Assembly (NCBI GenBank): GCA_964409335.1
Contig: CAYPCW010000046.1
Span: 1 to 19,186 of the forward strand
Direction of reading: 5' to 3'
Source: JABMOW01 sp964409335
Lineage (GTDB): Bacteria; Fidelibacterota; Marinisomatia; SCGC-AAA003-L08; JACNLC01
Length of the DNA: 19,186 nt
The translations under genes and the position numbers were made by a program. Under the pieces are notes generated by a model. That model did not search any database, was not told the origin of the DNA, and saw only the letters and a program-made list of their open reading frames with translations. Shown piece after piece: positions 7,289-15,773 of the stretch; within the stretch, counting starts at the first letter, position 1; every line of letters starts with the position of its first letter.

Positions 7289-9481
7289 ATGCTTCATACT
7301 TTACGACAGATCCTTCCCAAATCATCCAATACATATCCGAAAGAAATATTGACAATCCTGAACAAATTTGAGTCCAGGGGGCAGGATGATCCGGGAGTTC
7401 TGTTGGTAAAAAAAGCATACGAATTTGGGGAGAAAGCGCACAAAGGACAAAAAAGACGGTCCGGTGAACCCTATTTTATCCATTGTGTTCATGTAGCTGA
7501 GACCCTTGCAGAATGGAATTGCGACAATGACACGATTATTGCGGGCTTACTCCACGACACTATCGAGGATACGATCATTTCAAAAGAAGATATTGCCAGA
7601 GAGTTTAACCCTACCATCGCAGATCTGGTATGGGGAGTCTCAAAATTATCCGGGATTAAATTTATCAGCAGACAGGAGAAACAGGCTGAGAACTTCATGC
7701 GGTTATTCCTCAATGTAGCGAATGATGTACGGGTGATCATTATTAAATTCGCCGATCGGCTGCATAACATGAAAACACTCAACCATCTTCCGATTCTGAA
7801 ACAACAACGAATCGCCCGTGAAACCCGTGATGTTTTTGCCCCTTTGGCACACCGTCTTGGGATGGGGAAGTTGAAAAGCGAATTTGAAGACCTGTGCCTT
7901 GGTGTAATTGATCCCGATGGTTATAAGAGTCTCCAGAAGAAAGTGAATTCTACGAAAACCCAGCGTGAGAAGTACATTGAAGATTTCATTCAACCCATTC
8001 GTATTGAATTATCCAAATATCAATTAGAATTTGAAATATTTGGCCGGGCAAAACATTACTATTCTATATACCGGAAAATGAAAACCCGGGGAAAATTGTT
8101 TGAAGATATTTTTGATTTACTGGCTATTCGGATCATCGTTCAAAATCCGGAAGATTGTTATATGGTTTTGGGGTATGTGCATCAGATCTACAAACCCCTT
8201 ATCGAAAGATTTAAAGACTACATTTCGACACCGAAAATCAACGGATACCAGTCTCTTCATACGACGGTTTTCGGAAAACTGGGAAAACTTGTGGAGGTTC
8301 AGATCCGTACCCTCGGAATGGATCAAATCGCAGAAGTGGGGGTGGCGGCTCACTGGGTGTACAAAGATAAAGGGTCTGTGAAGTCTGATGATGATGACTA
8401 TAATAAACAGATTGAATGGCTCCGTGAGTTGGTGGATGTTCTCCAAAGCGAGGACAAAAATCCCGAAGAATTTTTTAATTTGCTGAAAATCGACTTATTT
8501 CAGGAAGAAATTTTTATATTTACACCCAAGGGCGATCTGTTCAGGCTTCCTGTCGGATCGACCCCCGTTGATTTCGCCTTCAACGTCCACACACAGGTCG
8601 GCATCCACTGTATCGGGGCAAAGGTAAATGGAAAGATGGTTCCCCTGAATACCCGGCTTCAAAACAGCGATACGGTAGAAATCCTCACTTCTCCCAATCA
8701 TCATCCCAGCATGGCATGGTTAAAATTTGTCAAAACGGGGAAAGCCAAATCAATTATAAAACGATGGTTTAATAAGGAGGAATTCCAGCGAAGCGTTGAC
8801 CTGGGCAAGGAAATGCTGGAAAAAACACTTCGGCGGTTGAAAAAAAGTTCATTGATCAAAGAAATCAATAGCGATCCAGAGAAGGCGGGATTCTCGGGTA
8901 TCGAAATGCTGTATTCCGTTATCGGCAAAGGGCAGTTGACCATTCGCAGATTGTTAGAGAAATACCTGCCTGAAGATACGGACCTCGGCGAAACGCTTTC
9001 AACAGAGACCCTTACCGAACGATTTATCAGCCGTGCCAGGGGGGCATCCAAAGGTATTTTAGTTGACGGAATAGAGAATGCCATGCTGAATTTTGGAAAA
9101 TGCTGTAATCCCATCCCAGGGGATAAAATCGTTGGGTTCGTCACCCGCGGGAGAGGAGTATCCGTCCACCGTAGCGATTGTAAAAATCTGCCCGTATCGG
9201 AATCAGAAGAGAGATTGATTCCTGTGGAGTGGAATACCAGCAGGGGTCAGTCATTTATTGCCAGATTAAAAATTACGGCGGAAGACCGAAAGCAATTACT
9301 TCGGGATGTAGCGGGAAAGCTCGGAACCTATGATATTAATATTGTAAGCCTGGATTTTTCTGCATCAGAAGGTATCGCAACCGGAAATTTAATTATCCAG
9401 ATCAGGGATACTAAACAGTATGATAAGATCAGAAAAAGTATAAGAGCCATTAACGGGGTCATTCAATTAGAGAGGAAATAA
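7289..9481 (+). CDS. rel: Bifunctional (p)ppGpp synthetase/hydrolase, Rel/SpoT type
   Basis: This cytoplasmic stringent-response enzyme makes and degrades (p)ppGpp. The 730 residues show the full domain order. The hydrolase domain has H51, H65, HD at 89-90, EDT at 93-95 and FADRLHNMKTL from 154, so it should be active. The synthetase domain spans about 240-345 with GRAKHYYSIYRKM and GYQSLHTTV. The substrate-loop motif is RFKD (307-310), the RxKD form of bifunctional enzymes, not the ExDD form of synthetase-only RelA. A TGS domain (FIFTPKGD to VEILTS, about 409-468) follows, then a zinc-finger-like segment with CCNPIPGD and a C-terminal ACT domain (about 655-730). It is the only such enzyme in the window, probably the sole long one in the genome. 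It shares a cluster with gmk and rpoZ. Confidence 0.96.
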   Translation: MLHTLRQILPKSSNTYPKEILTILNKFESRGQDDPGVLLVKKAYEFGEKAHKGQKRRSGEPYFIHCVHVAETLAEWNCDNDTIIAGLLHDTIEDTIISKEDIAREFNPTIADLVWGVSKLSGIKFISRQEKQAENFMRLFLNVANDVRVIIIKFADRLHNMKTLNHLPILKQQRIARETRDVFAPLAHRLGMGKLKSEFEDLCLGVIDPDGYKSLQKKVNSTKTQREKYIEDFIQPIRIELSKYQLEFEIFGRAKHYYSIYRKMKTRGKLFEDIFDLLAIRIIVQNPEDCYMVLGYVHQIYKPLIERFKDYISTPKINGYQSLHTTVFGKLGKLVEVQIRTLGMDQIAEVGVAAHWVYKDKGSVKSDDDDYNKQIEWLRELVDVLQSEDKNPEEFFNLLKIDLFQEEIFIFTPKGDLFRLPVGSTPVDFAFNVHTQVGIHCIGAKVNGKMVPLNTRLQNSDTVEILTSPNHHPSMAWLKFVKTGKAKSIIKRWFNKEEFQRSVDLGKEMLEKTLRRLKKSSLIKEINSDPEKAGFSGIEMLYSVIGKGQLTIRRLLEKYLPEDTDLGETLSTETLTERFISRARGASKGILVDGIENAMLNFGKCCNPIPGDKIVGFVTRGRGVSVHRSDCKNLPVSESEERLIPVEWNTSRGQSFIARLKITAEDRKQLLRDVAGKLGTYDINIVSLDFSASEGIATGNLIIQIRDTKQYDKIRKSIRAINGVIQLERK

Positions 9482-9482
9482 G

Positions 9483-9800
9483 ATGAATATGAATACATAT
9501 ACCAGAACGGATATCATTAGAGATGTATCAGAAAAACTGGATATTCCGGAAGTAAAAATCAAAAAAATTCTGGATTCAATTCTGACATCGATGGTTGAAA
9601 TTCTCACCAAACCATCCGGCAAAATCCGAATTGAATTGAGAAACTTCGGGGTATTCGAGATCAAACCCACCCAAGCGAAGCCGCGAGCCAGGAACCCGCG
9701 AACAAACAAAGAAGTATATGTTCCGGCACACCGGAAAATTCATTTCAGACCGGGTAAAACGATTCGGGACGTAATTCAGCAGGAATGGATTGAAGACTAA
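9483..9800 (+). CDS. HU/IHF family DNA-bending protein
   Basis: This 105-residue nucleoid protein should form a dimer that bends DNA. The N-terminal helices (residues 8-45) include the TRTDIIRDVSEKL opening typical of IHF and HU. The conserved beta-arm region reads RNFGVFEIK then ARNPRTNKEVYVPA, closing with FRPGKTIRD; the proline-containing tip RNPRT is the part that inserts into the minor groove. The longer tail and RARNPRTN wording lean towards the IHF branch, but I cannot separate HU from IHF safely. ATG 9483 has AGAGG seven bases upstream; ATG 9489 is an alternative. The gene starts one base after rel and directly abuts ruvX. Confidence 0.93.
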   Translation: MNMNTYTRTDIIRDVSEKLDIPEVKIKKILDSILTSMVEILTKPSGKIRIELRNFGVFEIKPTQAKPRARNPRTNKEVYVPAHRKIHFRPGKTIRDVIQQEWIED

Positions 9801-10214
9801 TTGGGCAGACTTTTAGGCATAGACTTTGGAAACCGAAGGATTGGGATTGCTGTATCAGACCCCCTTAAAATCATCGCATATCCACATTCTGTTATCGACA
9901 GAAAACAGACGCCGGAATATCTTTCCATCCTTCAGAATTTGATCATTTCCCTCGATATTGATTTCATCATCGTCGGATACCCCATCAATATGAAAGGTAA
10001 TGCTTCCGCTCAAACCGGCACCGTCAGGGAATTTATCAATGAAATCAGAGATTCACTTCGGATTAAAATTAAGATCATCGATGAGCGACTGAGCAGTAAA
10101 TCCGCCGAACAGACACTCCGGTTGAAAGGCATTAGCGCCAGTCGTCACCGCGGAGAAGTGGATAAAACCGCCGCCGCAATCATCCTTCAGGAGTACCTTG
10201 ACTCTGCCTGGTAG
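9801..10214 (+). CDS. ruvX: RuvX/YqgF family Holliday-junction resolvase or pre-16S rRNA nuclease
   Basis: This 137-residue RNase H-fold nuclease has its catalytic acids in place: D8 in LLGIDFGNRRIG, E95 in IIDERLSS and D121 in GEVDKTAAAIILQ. YqgF in E. coli is needed for 16S rRNA 5' end maturation; related proteins were proposed to resolve Holliday junctions or process RNA. The motif GYPINMKGNASAQT at 59-72 is also characteristic. The start is TTG at 9801, immediately after the HU/IHF stop; no ATG lies before the catalytic Asp, so a rare start codon is required. The TTG and zero spacing suggest translation by coupled, low-level re-initiation. Confidence 0.94.
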   Translation: MGRLLGIDFGNRRIGIAVSDPLKIIAYPHSVIDRKQTPEYLSILQNLIISLDIDFIIVGYPINMKGNASAQTGTVREFINEIRDSLRIKIKIIDERLSSKSAEQTLRLKGISASRHRGEVDKTAAAIILQEYLDSAW

Positions 10215-10268
10215 ATTGATAAAATTCCACCTCAGCCGGATGAGCCGTTTCCCCGGAACACGAAAGGC

Positions 10269-11756
10269 ATGACCGTTAAATTCCCATTTAAAAATGAGAT
10301 TATCTCCGGACTGCTAATGGGATTGGCTCAACAACCACTCGGGTTGGGGTTCATCGCGTGGGTAGGGTTGATCCCCTGGTTTTTTTCCTTTAAACAATAT
10401 GTGACCTTATGGGACGGGGTGAAATCATTCTTTATCTGGGGATGCGTGTATCATCTCGTCACAATTTTCTGGTTAGCGCTGAACATCGGCACTTCCCCGG
10501 TTGTGGCGGTAATTTCATTACTGGCTACGGTGATCTTTTTATCTGTCATGATCTTACCAGGGGCGGCGATCATGGTATTTACCCGTCGGAAAACAGCCAA
10601 TTTTCTGTTTGCATTTCCCATTGTCTGGGTCGGGATCGAGTATTTCAGAATGGGGGGGGCGCTGGCGTTTCCCTGGGTGTCTTTTGCGAATACGCAGACA
10701 CAATTTCTTCTTCCAATCCAAAATGCAGAGATCACCGGAATCCTGGGAATCACATTCTGGGTCGTCATGGTTAATGTTGTTATTTTTAAGTCAGTACAAA
10801 GCAATTTGAAATTCAGAATATGCACAACTGCGTTTTTTCTTTTACCCTGGATGACCGGATTGTTCCTATATCCGGAGGATATCTCCGACGACGGTGCGTT
10901 GGAAGTGGCAATTGTTCAGCCCAATGTACCATTATCGGAAAAATGGGAGGATCATCTGATTTCAGATCATATCGATCACCTGATACAACTGTCACAACCC
11001 GCCATACAGGACAAGGTTGACCTGGTCGTCTGGCCGGAAACCGCACCTCCCATATACCTGCTGAAGACAGGAAAACATTATCTGAGAAAGATCCAGAGTG
11101 CATTGAGGGGATCGGATACTGTCATCCTCACGGGAATCCCCCATTATGAACAGAAAAACCGGGAGATTGAGTCTTATAATTCGGTCATCATGTTCAATTC
11201 CACCGAGATATTAGGCCTGTACAATAAAATACAATTAGTGCCCATGGCAGAATATGTACCGTTGTCAGATATCTTCCCCTCATTAAAAGATCTGAATTTC
11301 GGACAGGCTAATTTTACGCAGGGGCAGACCTGTACTACTTTTCCCGTGGGGCAATGGATGGTGGGATCCGTCATTTGTTTTGAATCGACGATTCCTCAAC
11401 TGGTTCGACGGTTTATCCGTGCAGGGGCGGGTGTGATGACCATCGTCACCAACGACGGCTGGTATGAGTCGGCGCCAGAACCACAACAGCACGCAAAGCA
11501 GGCGATTTTCCGTGCAATCGAATCCAGAAAACCGATTCTACGGTGTGCCAATACTGGGATTTCCATGATCATTGAACCCTCAGGGAACATTCGGACATCC
11601 AGTCGTTTGAACGAGGAAATCGTGTTAAGATCACACATTCAACCCAATCACACAATTTCATTTTATACCCGGTGGGGTGACCTTTTCGCCCAGATCAATC
11701 TGGTGGTACTTGCCGGGATTTCCCTATTTTTAGCAGGAAGAAAAAATTATGCTTAA
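10269..11756 (+). CDS. lnt: Apolipoprotein N-acyltransferase
   Basis: Lnt adds the third acyl chain to lipoproteins in the inner membrane, the last step before sorting to the outer membrane. The 495-residue protein has several hydrophobic segments in its first 200 residues, then a periplasmic nitrilase-like domain, then a final membrane helix (about 470-490). The Glu-Lys-Cys triad is visible: E257 in VVWPETAPP, K320 in YNKIQLVPMAEYVPL and C370 in GSVICFES, equivalent to E267, K335 and C387 in E. coli. GLGFIAWVGLIPW near residue 25 and PIVWVGIEYFRM near 117 fit the family. ATG 10269 is preceded by GAAAGG. The gap of 54 nt after ruvX is the widest of the cluster, and the stop overlaps the next gene by eight bases. 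Confidence 0.95.
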   Translation: MTVKFPFKNEIISGLLMGLAQQPLGLGFIAWVGLIPWFFSFKQYVTLWDGVKSFFIWGCVYHLVTIFWLALNIGTSPVVAVISLLATVIFLSVMILPGAAIMVFTRRKTANFLFAFPIVWVGIEYFRMGGALAFPWVSFANTQTQFLLPIQNAEITGILGITFWVVMVNVVIFKSVQSNLKFRICTTAFFLLPWMTGLFLYPEDISDDGALEVAIVQPNVPLSEKWEDHLISDHIDHLIQLSQPAIQDKVDLVVWPETAPPIYLLKTGKHYLRKIQSALRGSDTVILTGIPHYEQKNREIESYNSVIMFNSTEILGLYNKIQLVPMAEYVPLSDIFPSLKDLNFGQANFTQGQTCTTFPVGQWMVGSVICFESTIPQLVRRFIRAGAGVMTIVTNDGWYESAPEPQQHAKQAIFRAIESRKPILRCANTGISMIIEPSGNIRTSSRLNEEIVLRSHIQPNHTISFYTRWGDLFAQINLVVLAGISLFLAGRKNYA

Positions 11757-12342
11757 ATTAGTTTCAATTATTATATGTATCTCGGTGTTATTTCCAAGCG
11801 ACCGGGCAATACTAAAATCAATGATCCTCCCGGGATGGGGAGAATACAGCCTGGGGCAAACCCATCGGGCAGAGGGCTATTTTTTCCGGGAAAGCCTTAT
11901 CTGGCTCACCTATTTTGGTGGAAAAAAAACACACACATGGTATCAGGCTGATTATTATGCATTTGCCAGCCGACATGCAGGGGTATTCTTGAATGATAAA
12001 TCTTACCAGTATAGCGTTGACATCGGGAATTACGATGATTTCTATACTTTCAATAATACGAAAGACCGACGAAGGGAAGTTGAATTGAAATACCCCGAAG
12101 GCGAAGGATATGAATGGCAGTGGGATACTCCGGCAAACCGGGAAAAATTCGACGATATGCGGATCCACAGCGGTACTGCTGAAAAAGTCGCATCCTTTGC
12201 GGTAGGGGCAATGATGGCGCACCGGGCAATCTCATTATTCGACGTACTATATTTGCAGCGGAATACAGAAATAAGATTATCATCCGCCCTGATCCCTTTG
12301 GGCTCAGAATCTGTTGAATTCAGAATCTCCCTTCAGTTTTAG
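11749..12342 (+). CDS. Small envelope protein, DUF5683-like
   Basis: The 197-residue product begins with a hydrophobic signal-like segment (MLKLVSIIICISVLFPSDRA), so it is likely exported or membrane-anchored. Next comes AILKSMILPGWGEYSLGQ, the PGxGQxYxG-like motif of DUF5683 proteins of FCB bacteria, followed by a hydrophobic stretch near 45-58 and a charged middle (about 95-130). A final moderately hydrophobic segment precedes LSSALIPLGSESVEFRISLQF, whose alternating pattern and terminal phenylalanine look like a barrel strand. It overlaps lnt by eight bases, so the two are translationally coupled and a lipoprotein or outer-membrane role is plausible. No function is known to me. The family call rests on the short N-terminal motif only. 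Confidence 0.65.
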   Translation: MLKLVSIIICISVLFPSDRAILKSMILPGWGEYSLGQTHRAEGYFFRESLIWLTYFGGKKTHTWYQADYYAFASRHAGVFLNDKSYQYSVDIGNYDDFYTFNNTKDRRREVELKYPEGEGYEWQWDTPANREKFDDMRIHSGTAEKVASFAVGAMMAHRAISLFDVLYLQRNTEIRLSSALIPLGSESVEFRISLQF

Positions 12343-12503
12343 CCCCATGATTCATTGGATGCCATCCATTGAGAATGATAAATTTTCCGCCCTGAAAGGA
12401 CGCCACATCATCCGGTTATGATCTCGTAGATCAGTTTCGACATTCGTCAGGAGGCTTCAGTCGGAACTATCGCCGGTAAGGACGAAAAAGATAAGAATTT
12501 TAA

Positions 12504-12534
12504 TTGTCTTGAATGATTTTTGAAAGGATACAAA
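12504..12534 (+). promoter_or_regulatory. Candidate promoter of tRNA-Arg, conserved in the duplicated copy
   Basis: TTGTCT (12504-12509) and TACAAA (12529-12534) sit 19 bp apart just before the tRNA. The same block recurs in the second copy (TTGTCT at 12724-12729). The -10 lies so near the tRNA that almost no 5' leader would remain, which argues against this exact reading. Confidence 0.25.
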
Positions 12535-12539
12535 ATTAT

Positions 12540-12613
<74 letters not shown>

Positions 12614-12614
12614 C

Positions 12615-12639
12615 AAAAACCGGCAAAAGCCGGTTTTTT
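12615..12639 (+). terminator. Rho-independent terminator after tRNA-Arg
   Basis: AAAAACCGGC (12615-12624) pairs with GCCGGTTTTT (12629-12638) across an AAAA loop. The stem ends in a run of six T. It lies one base after the tRNA and should end its transcript. Confidence 0.9.
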
Positions 12640-12760
12640 GTTTTATGCTCATCCCCGGCGTTTGTTCTGCAGGTTTCAGTTGGCACTATTGCAGGTAAGG
12701 AAGAAAACGATAAGAATTTTTCTTTGTCTTGAATGACTTTTGAGATGATAAAAGATTATA

Positions 12761-12852
12761 GTCTCTTCGCTCAATTCCCACATTCGCCAGGAGTCATCTG
12801 CCCGAGTCTGCGATGGGATAAAGCAACGGATTTCTAATCCGTAAGTCATGCG
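12761..12852 (+). pseudogene. Decayed second copy of tRNA-Arg(UCU)
   Basis: After the second copy of the upstream repeat comes GTCTCTTCGCTCA (12761-12773), resembling the 5' end of the intact tRNA. A foreign stretch of about 38 bp then interrupts the D loop. At 12812-12852 the match resumes: GATGGGATAAAGCAACGGA is followed by an intact anticodon loop TTTCTAA, stem TCCGT and a degraded T stem. The expected T loop is missing at this point; a possible remnant, GTTTGAATC, lies at 12906-12914. The molecule cannot fold as a tRNA. The insert includes ACATTCGCCAGGAG (12780-12793), nearly identical to ACATTCGTCAGGAG (12440-12453) upstream of the good copy. Confidence 0.75.
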
Positions 12853-13346
12853 CGCTCCCTTCCCGCAGAATTGGCGGGTTTAACGACCTGATAAGATCGG
12901 CAAATGTTTGAATCCTGCGGACTCACGATTATTCAAGCCAATTATTTATCTGATTTTTTTATCCCGAAGGGATAACATGTTTGTAATTTTTCATTGCGAG
13001 AGAATTGTCCGGTTCCGCCAATTTGTTTTACCTTTTCTTCGACACAAATTGCACCTATTATTTTTAATTTTACGAAATTCGATAATTTTATTCTGTATCT
13101 TTGTATTAATTTCAACACAGGGAAATGATCAACATTATTTTGTTTTGAATAAGATAATAATATCTTATTTAGACGTATTCCAGGAAAGGATTGAGATATT
13201 TAATTCAGGTTGATGATCACTACTCTGACATCGATTTATTAAAATCCCAGTCAGGAATTTAATTAAATCATCCGCCGGTTCCCGTAGGGGACAAATGTTT
13301 ATGGCATCAAGGGTATGGTGTTAAAAAAATACAGGATGAGTACGAC
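12853..13346 (+). other. Spacer with no convincing gene
   Basis: This stretch of nearly 500 bp is AT-rich and lacks a believable gene. It holds a small hairpin (CCCGC at 12862-12866 with GCGGG at 12874-12878, then TTT), the possible T-arm remnant at 12906-12914, and an open frame at 12908-13213 with a TTG start, no ribosome binding site and a low-complexity hydrophobic product. I regard it as decaying or recently deleted DNA joining the tRNA relic to the kinase relic. Confidence 0.5.
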
Positions 13347-14544
13347 ATGATCAAAAGGGAAACAAAGCACATTTCCAATTTTGAAACCGGGGTACAGAAT
13401 GCCGATAAAATTGCAACAATATTAAGTATTATAGTAGCAATATTTGGGTTTGTTGTATTCTTCGGATGGCTATTTGAAATTGATATCCTCAGAAGAATTC
13501 ACCTGGGGATAGGTAACAGTGAAAGTGAATACTGCACTGGGTTTTGTGTTCAGTGGTCTGTCTTTATTCTTACTTAAAGACAGATCATCATCGGTTAAAG
13601 AATTTGCCGGATATCTCCTCGCATCCCTGGTTACTTTGATCGGTTTTCTATCCATCATTGAATATCTCGCAGGTACCAACCCTGGAATTGATCAACTTAT
13701 CATTCAAGATGAGTGTCAAGCCATGGGGACCGTCTATCCCGGCAGGATGTCAATAAATACAGCCTTAAATTTTCTATTGATCGGAATCAGTCTTCTATTG
13801 ATAAATAATAAACTCTTTAATATGTTAACCATAAGCCAAATTTTTTCGGTCATAGCTGGAATTATTGGATTTATTGCTATCATAGGTCATATCTATCAGG
13901 CCTAAGAATTCCTCGGAATCGGGAACTCTACTCATATGGCCAATCAGACCGCCATTGCCTTTATCCTGATCTCTAATGAGATTTTATTGCCCGGTCTGAA
14001 ACAGGTTTTATGACCTATATCCTAAAAGATAGCAAAACAAGGAAAATATTAAGAGTTCTTATCCCAGGGATTGTCATCATTTCACTGGGTGCGGAACTGG
14101 TTGCACGGTTGGGATTCACTTTGGGCTTTTTCAACCAGGGGCTGATCAGCCCGCACCTTAGCCTGATTGTGGTGATCCTGTTATCTGTTTTTGTAGGATG
14201 ACTATGACTCCCAATTACTGATGGAATATTACCTTAGAGAAAAATTTGAATTATATTTTGCTAAATCAGGGCAACATGCAATAGAGCAGTTAAACCATCA
14301 TGTAGTAGATATCATCCTTCTGGATATTTCCATCGAGGGGGACGAGAATGGGATTGATTTGTTAAAGGGTATCCGAAATCATGAAAAATGGAAGAACATC
14401 CCTGTAATTGCCACGACTGCCCATGCACAGGATTCTCAAAAAACAATGGCTTTAGCGGCGGGTTGTAACGATTATATGATTAAACCCATAAAGAGAGAAT
14501 ATTTATTTGAAAATATCATGAGACACATTAAAATCCCCCAATAA
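13347..14544 (+). pseudogene. Broken hybrid histidine kinase: membrane sensor fused to receiver, kinase core deleted
   Basis: The fragments in order recreate the N-terminal multi-helix membrane sensor seen in many hybrid kinases. The first piece (13347 to about 13512) contains FGWLFEIDILRRIHLGI. A +1 shift near 13512 leads to VNTALGFVFSGLSLFLL and MSINTALNFLLIGISLLL (to 13902). TAA at 13903-13905 is a nonsense codon in place; the same frame continues as EFLGIGN and ANQTAIAFILIS. Another shift near 14008 leads to a piece ending in LIVVILLSVFV (14010-14195). From 14197, in a third frame and right after TAG, comes DDYDSQLLMEYYL and a complete receiver domain to 14544 with phosphoacceptor Asp in LLDIS, the Thr of ATTAH and the Lys of IKPIKRE. 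The PAS, HisKA and ATPase regions expected between are absent. Assembly error could explain one shift, not the whole set. Confidence 0.82.
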
Positions 14545-14648
14545 AAATCACAGTCATATTGTCTGTGCGGATGAAATATAAAGACTGCAGATGATTCGGC
14601 TTATTAATTTTCCCCGTCATGGACCGGGAAATCAGGAAAACCGGAGGG

Positions 14649-15773
14649 TTAGTCCAATGCCAGCCGAACCTGTTTCGAAGAAGATGATCCTTTTGAATTT
14701 ACGGAATATTTACCCTGCGGATAAAAGGTGTGATCCAGCGACAGGTTCATGGAAACAGGAGACACAGAACGTATATAGGATGTTTTCAGTTTTTCAATCA
14801 CCCAGGGTTCCGGTGGGCGGTTGCAGGTTAACCGGACGATGGCATGAATGTCCGTCTTCCTGATCATTTTTTTAAGGACATCATCAATATTTTCCGGTGT
14901 GATCCGGTTTACGTCTAACACAAGCACTACCATGGGTCGCACCGGTAAAGCGTGAAATTCGGTTTTAGATAAACCCCATCTGAAATTTTCCTTTGTAAAT
15001 TCTAAAAGATAAAATCCTTTATCTTCTTCGCGCTCTGCAAAGGATGTCCGTTCGATAGATCCGCTATAAATAACCAGAACGGGCAGTGGTTTTTGACGAG
15101 GGTGAAAATTTAAGATCTGGTGCCGGTGGATGTGTCCTGACAATACCGCATGAATTCCGGTGGGAATATCCTTACCGGAAACCACATCATCCCCGGACCG
15201 GAATGTGTAGTTTGATTTTCCTACCTGTGCACCTTCTATGGCCTGATGGATTACTAATAAACGGATATCTCCCTGCGATTTCAGTATACCGGTTTGATTT
15301 ACCAGTTCAGGAAAATGTCCCCGTATATTTTTTCTATGAAAGGGAAATCCACCGATGGCAATTCGTATCCCACGGACCTGAAGTTGAAAACAGGTGGGTG
15401 ATTCAAATAAATAGATTCCCGGTAAGTCAATCCGATGGGGTGCAGGTAATCGTGAATATTCGTGATTTCCCGGCAACAGCAAGATGGGGATACGGGCGCG
15501 GGTAAACTTGCGGAGTTGATTATAGACTTTATCCACGATAACTACGGGTATTTTGGCACGAAAAAATAAATCTCCGCCGTGAATCACCGCATCCACATGG
15601 CGATCCATCGAGAAATCCAGGATTCTCTGAAAATTCATGAAGAAATCCTTCCCTCGTCGCCGTCTCTCTACACGGGGGTGAATGGGGTAGTCGAAACCCA
15701 GATGGGTATCCGCCATAAAGACAATCCGGATGAACGTCGAAGGTATTGTGGGATCTGCCGGGTTTACGATCAT
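14649..15773 (-). CDS. SbcD/Mre11-like metallophosphoesterase
   Basis: This calcineurin-type phosphoesterase resembles the nuclease subunit of SbcCD/Mre11-Rad50. All metal-site motifs are visible, numbered from ATG 15773: D22 and H24 in ADTHLG, D68 in HGGDLFF, N103 and H104 in PGNHEY, H176 in LLVIHQ, and H214 and H216 in SGHIHRH. About 130 residues follow the core and likely form a capping domain. The family makes double-strand or hairpin nucleases, with two Mn ions, in DNA repair. No SbcC-like ATPase lies beside it, and it is the only minus-strand gene with both ends here, so its partner is unknown. ATG 15833 would add 20 residues of unlikely sequence; neither start has a clear ribosome binding site. 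A different phosphodiesterase substrate is possible. Confidence 0.88.
   Translation of the reverse strand: MIVNPADPTIPSTFIRIVFMADTHLGFDYPIHPRVERRRRGKDFFMNFQRILDFSMDRHVDAVIHGGDLFFRAKIPVVIVDKVYNQLRKFTRARIPILLLPGNHEYSRLPAPHRIDLPGIYLFESPTCFQLQVRGIRIAIGGFPFHRKNIRGHFPELVNQTGILKSQGDIRLLVIHQAIEGAQVGKSNYTFRSGDDVVSGKDIPTGIHAVLSGHIHRHQILNFHPRQKPLPVLVIYSGSIERTSFAEREEDKGFYLLEFTKENFRWGLSKTEFHALPVRPMVVLVLDVNRITPENIDDVLKKMIRKTDIHAIVRLTCNRPPEPWVIEKLKTSYIRSVSPVSMNLSLDHTFYPQGKYSVNSKGSSSSKQVRLALD

Noticed and set aside
12908..13213. Plus-strand frame of 101 codons
   Set aside because: TTG start, no ribosome binding site, a skewed hydrophobic composition and no recognisable family. It lies in decaying DNA beside the tRNA relic.
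12853..13346. Looked for CRISPR repeats, insertion sequence ends or a transposase in the decayed region
   Set aside because: No regular repeat-spacer pattern, terminal inverted repeats or transposase-like frame was seen here or elsewhere in the window.
14591..14863. Plus-strand frame of 90 codons
   Set aside because: It is antisense to the 3' part of the metallophosphoesterase gene and shows no family features.
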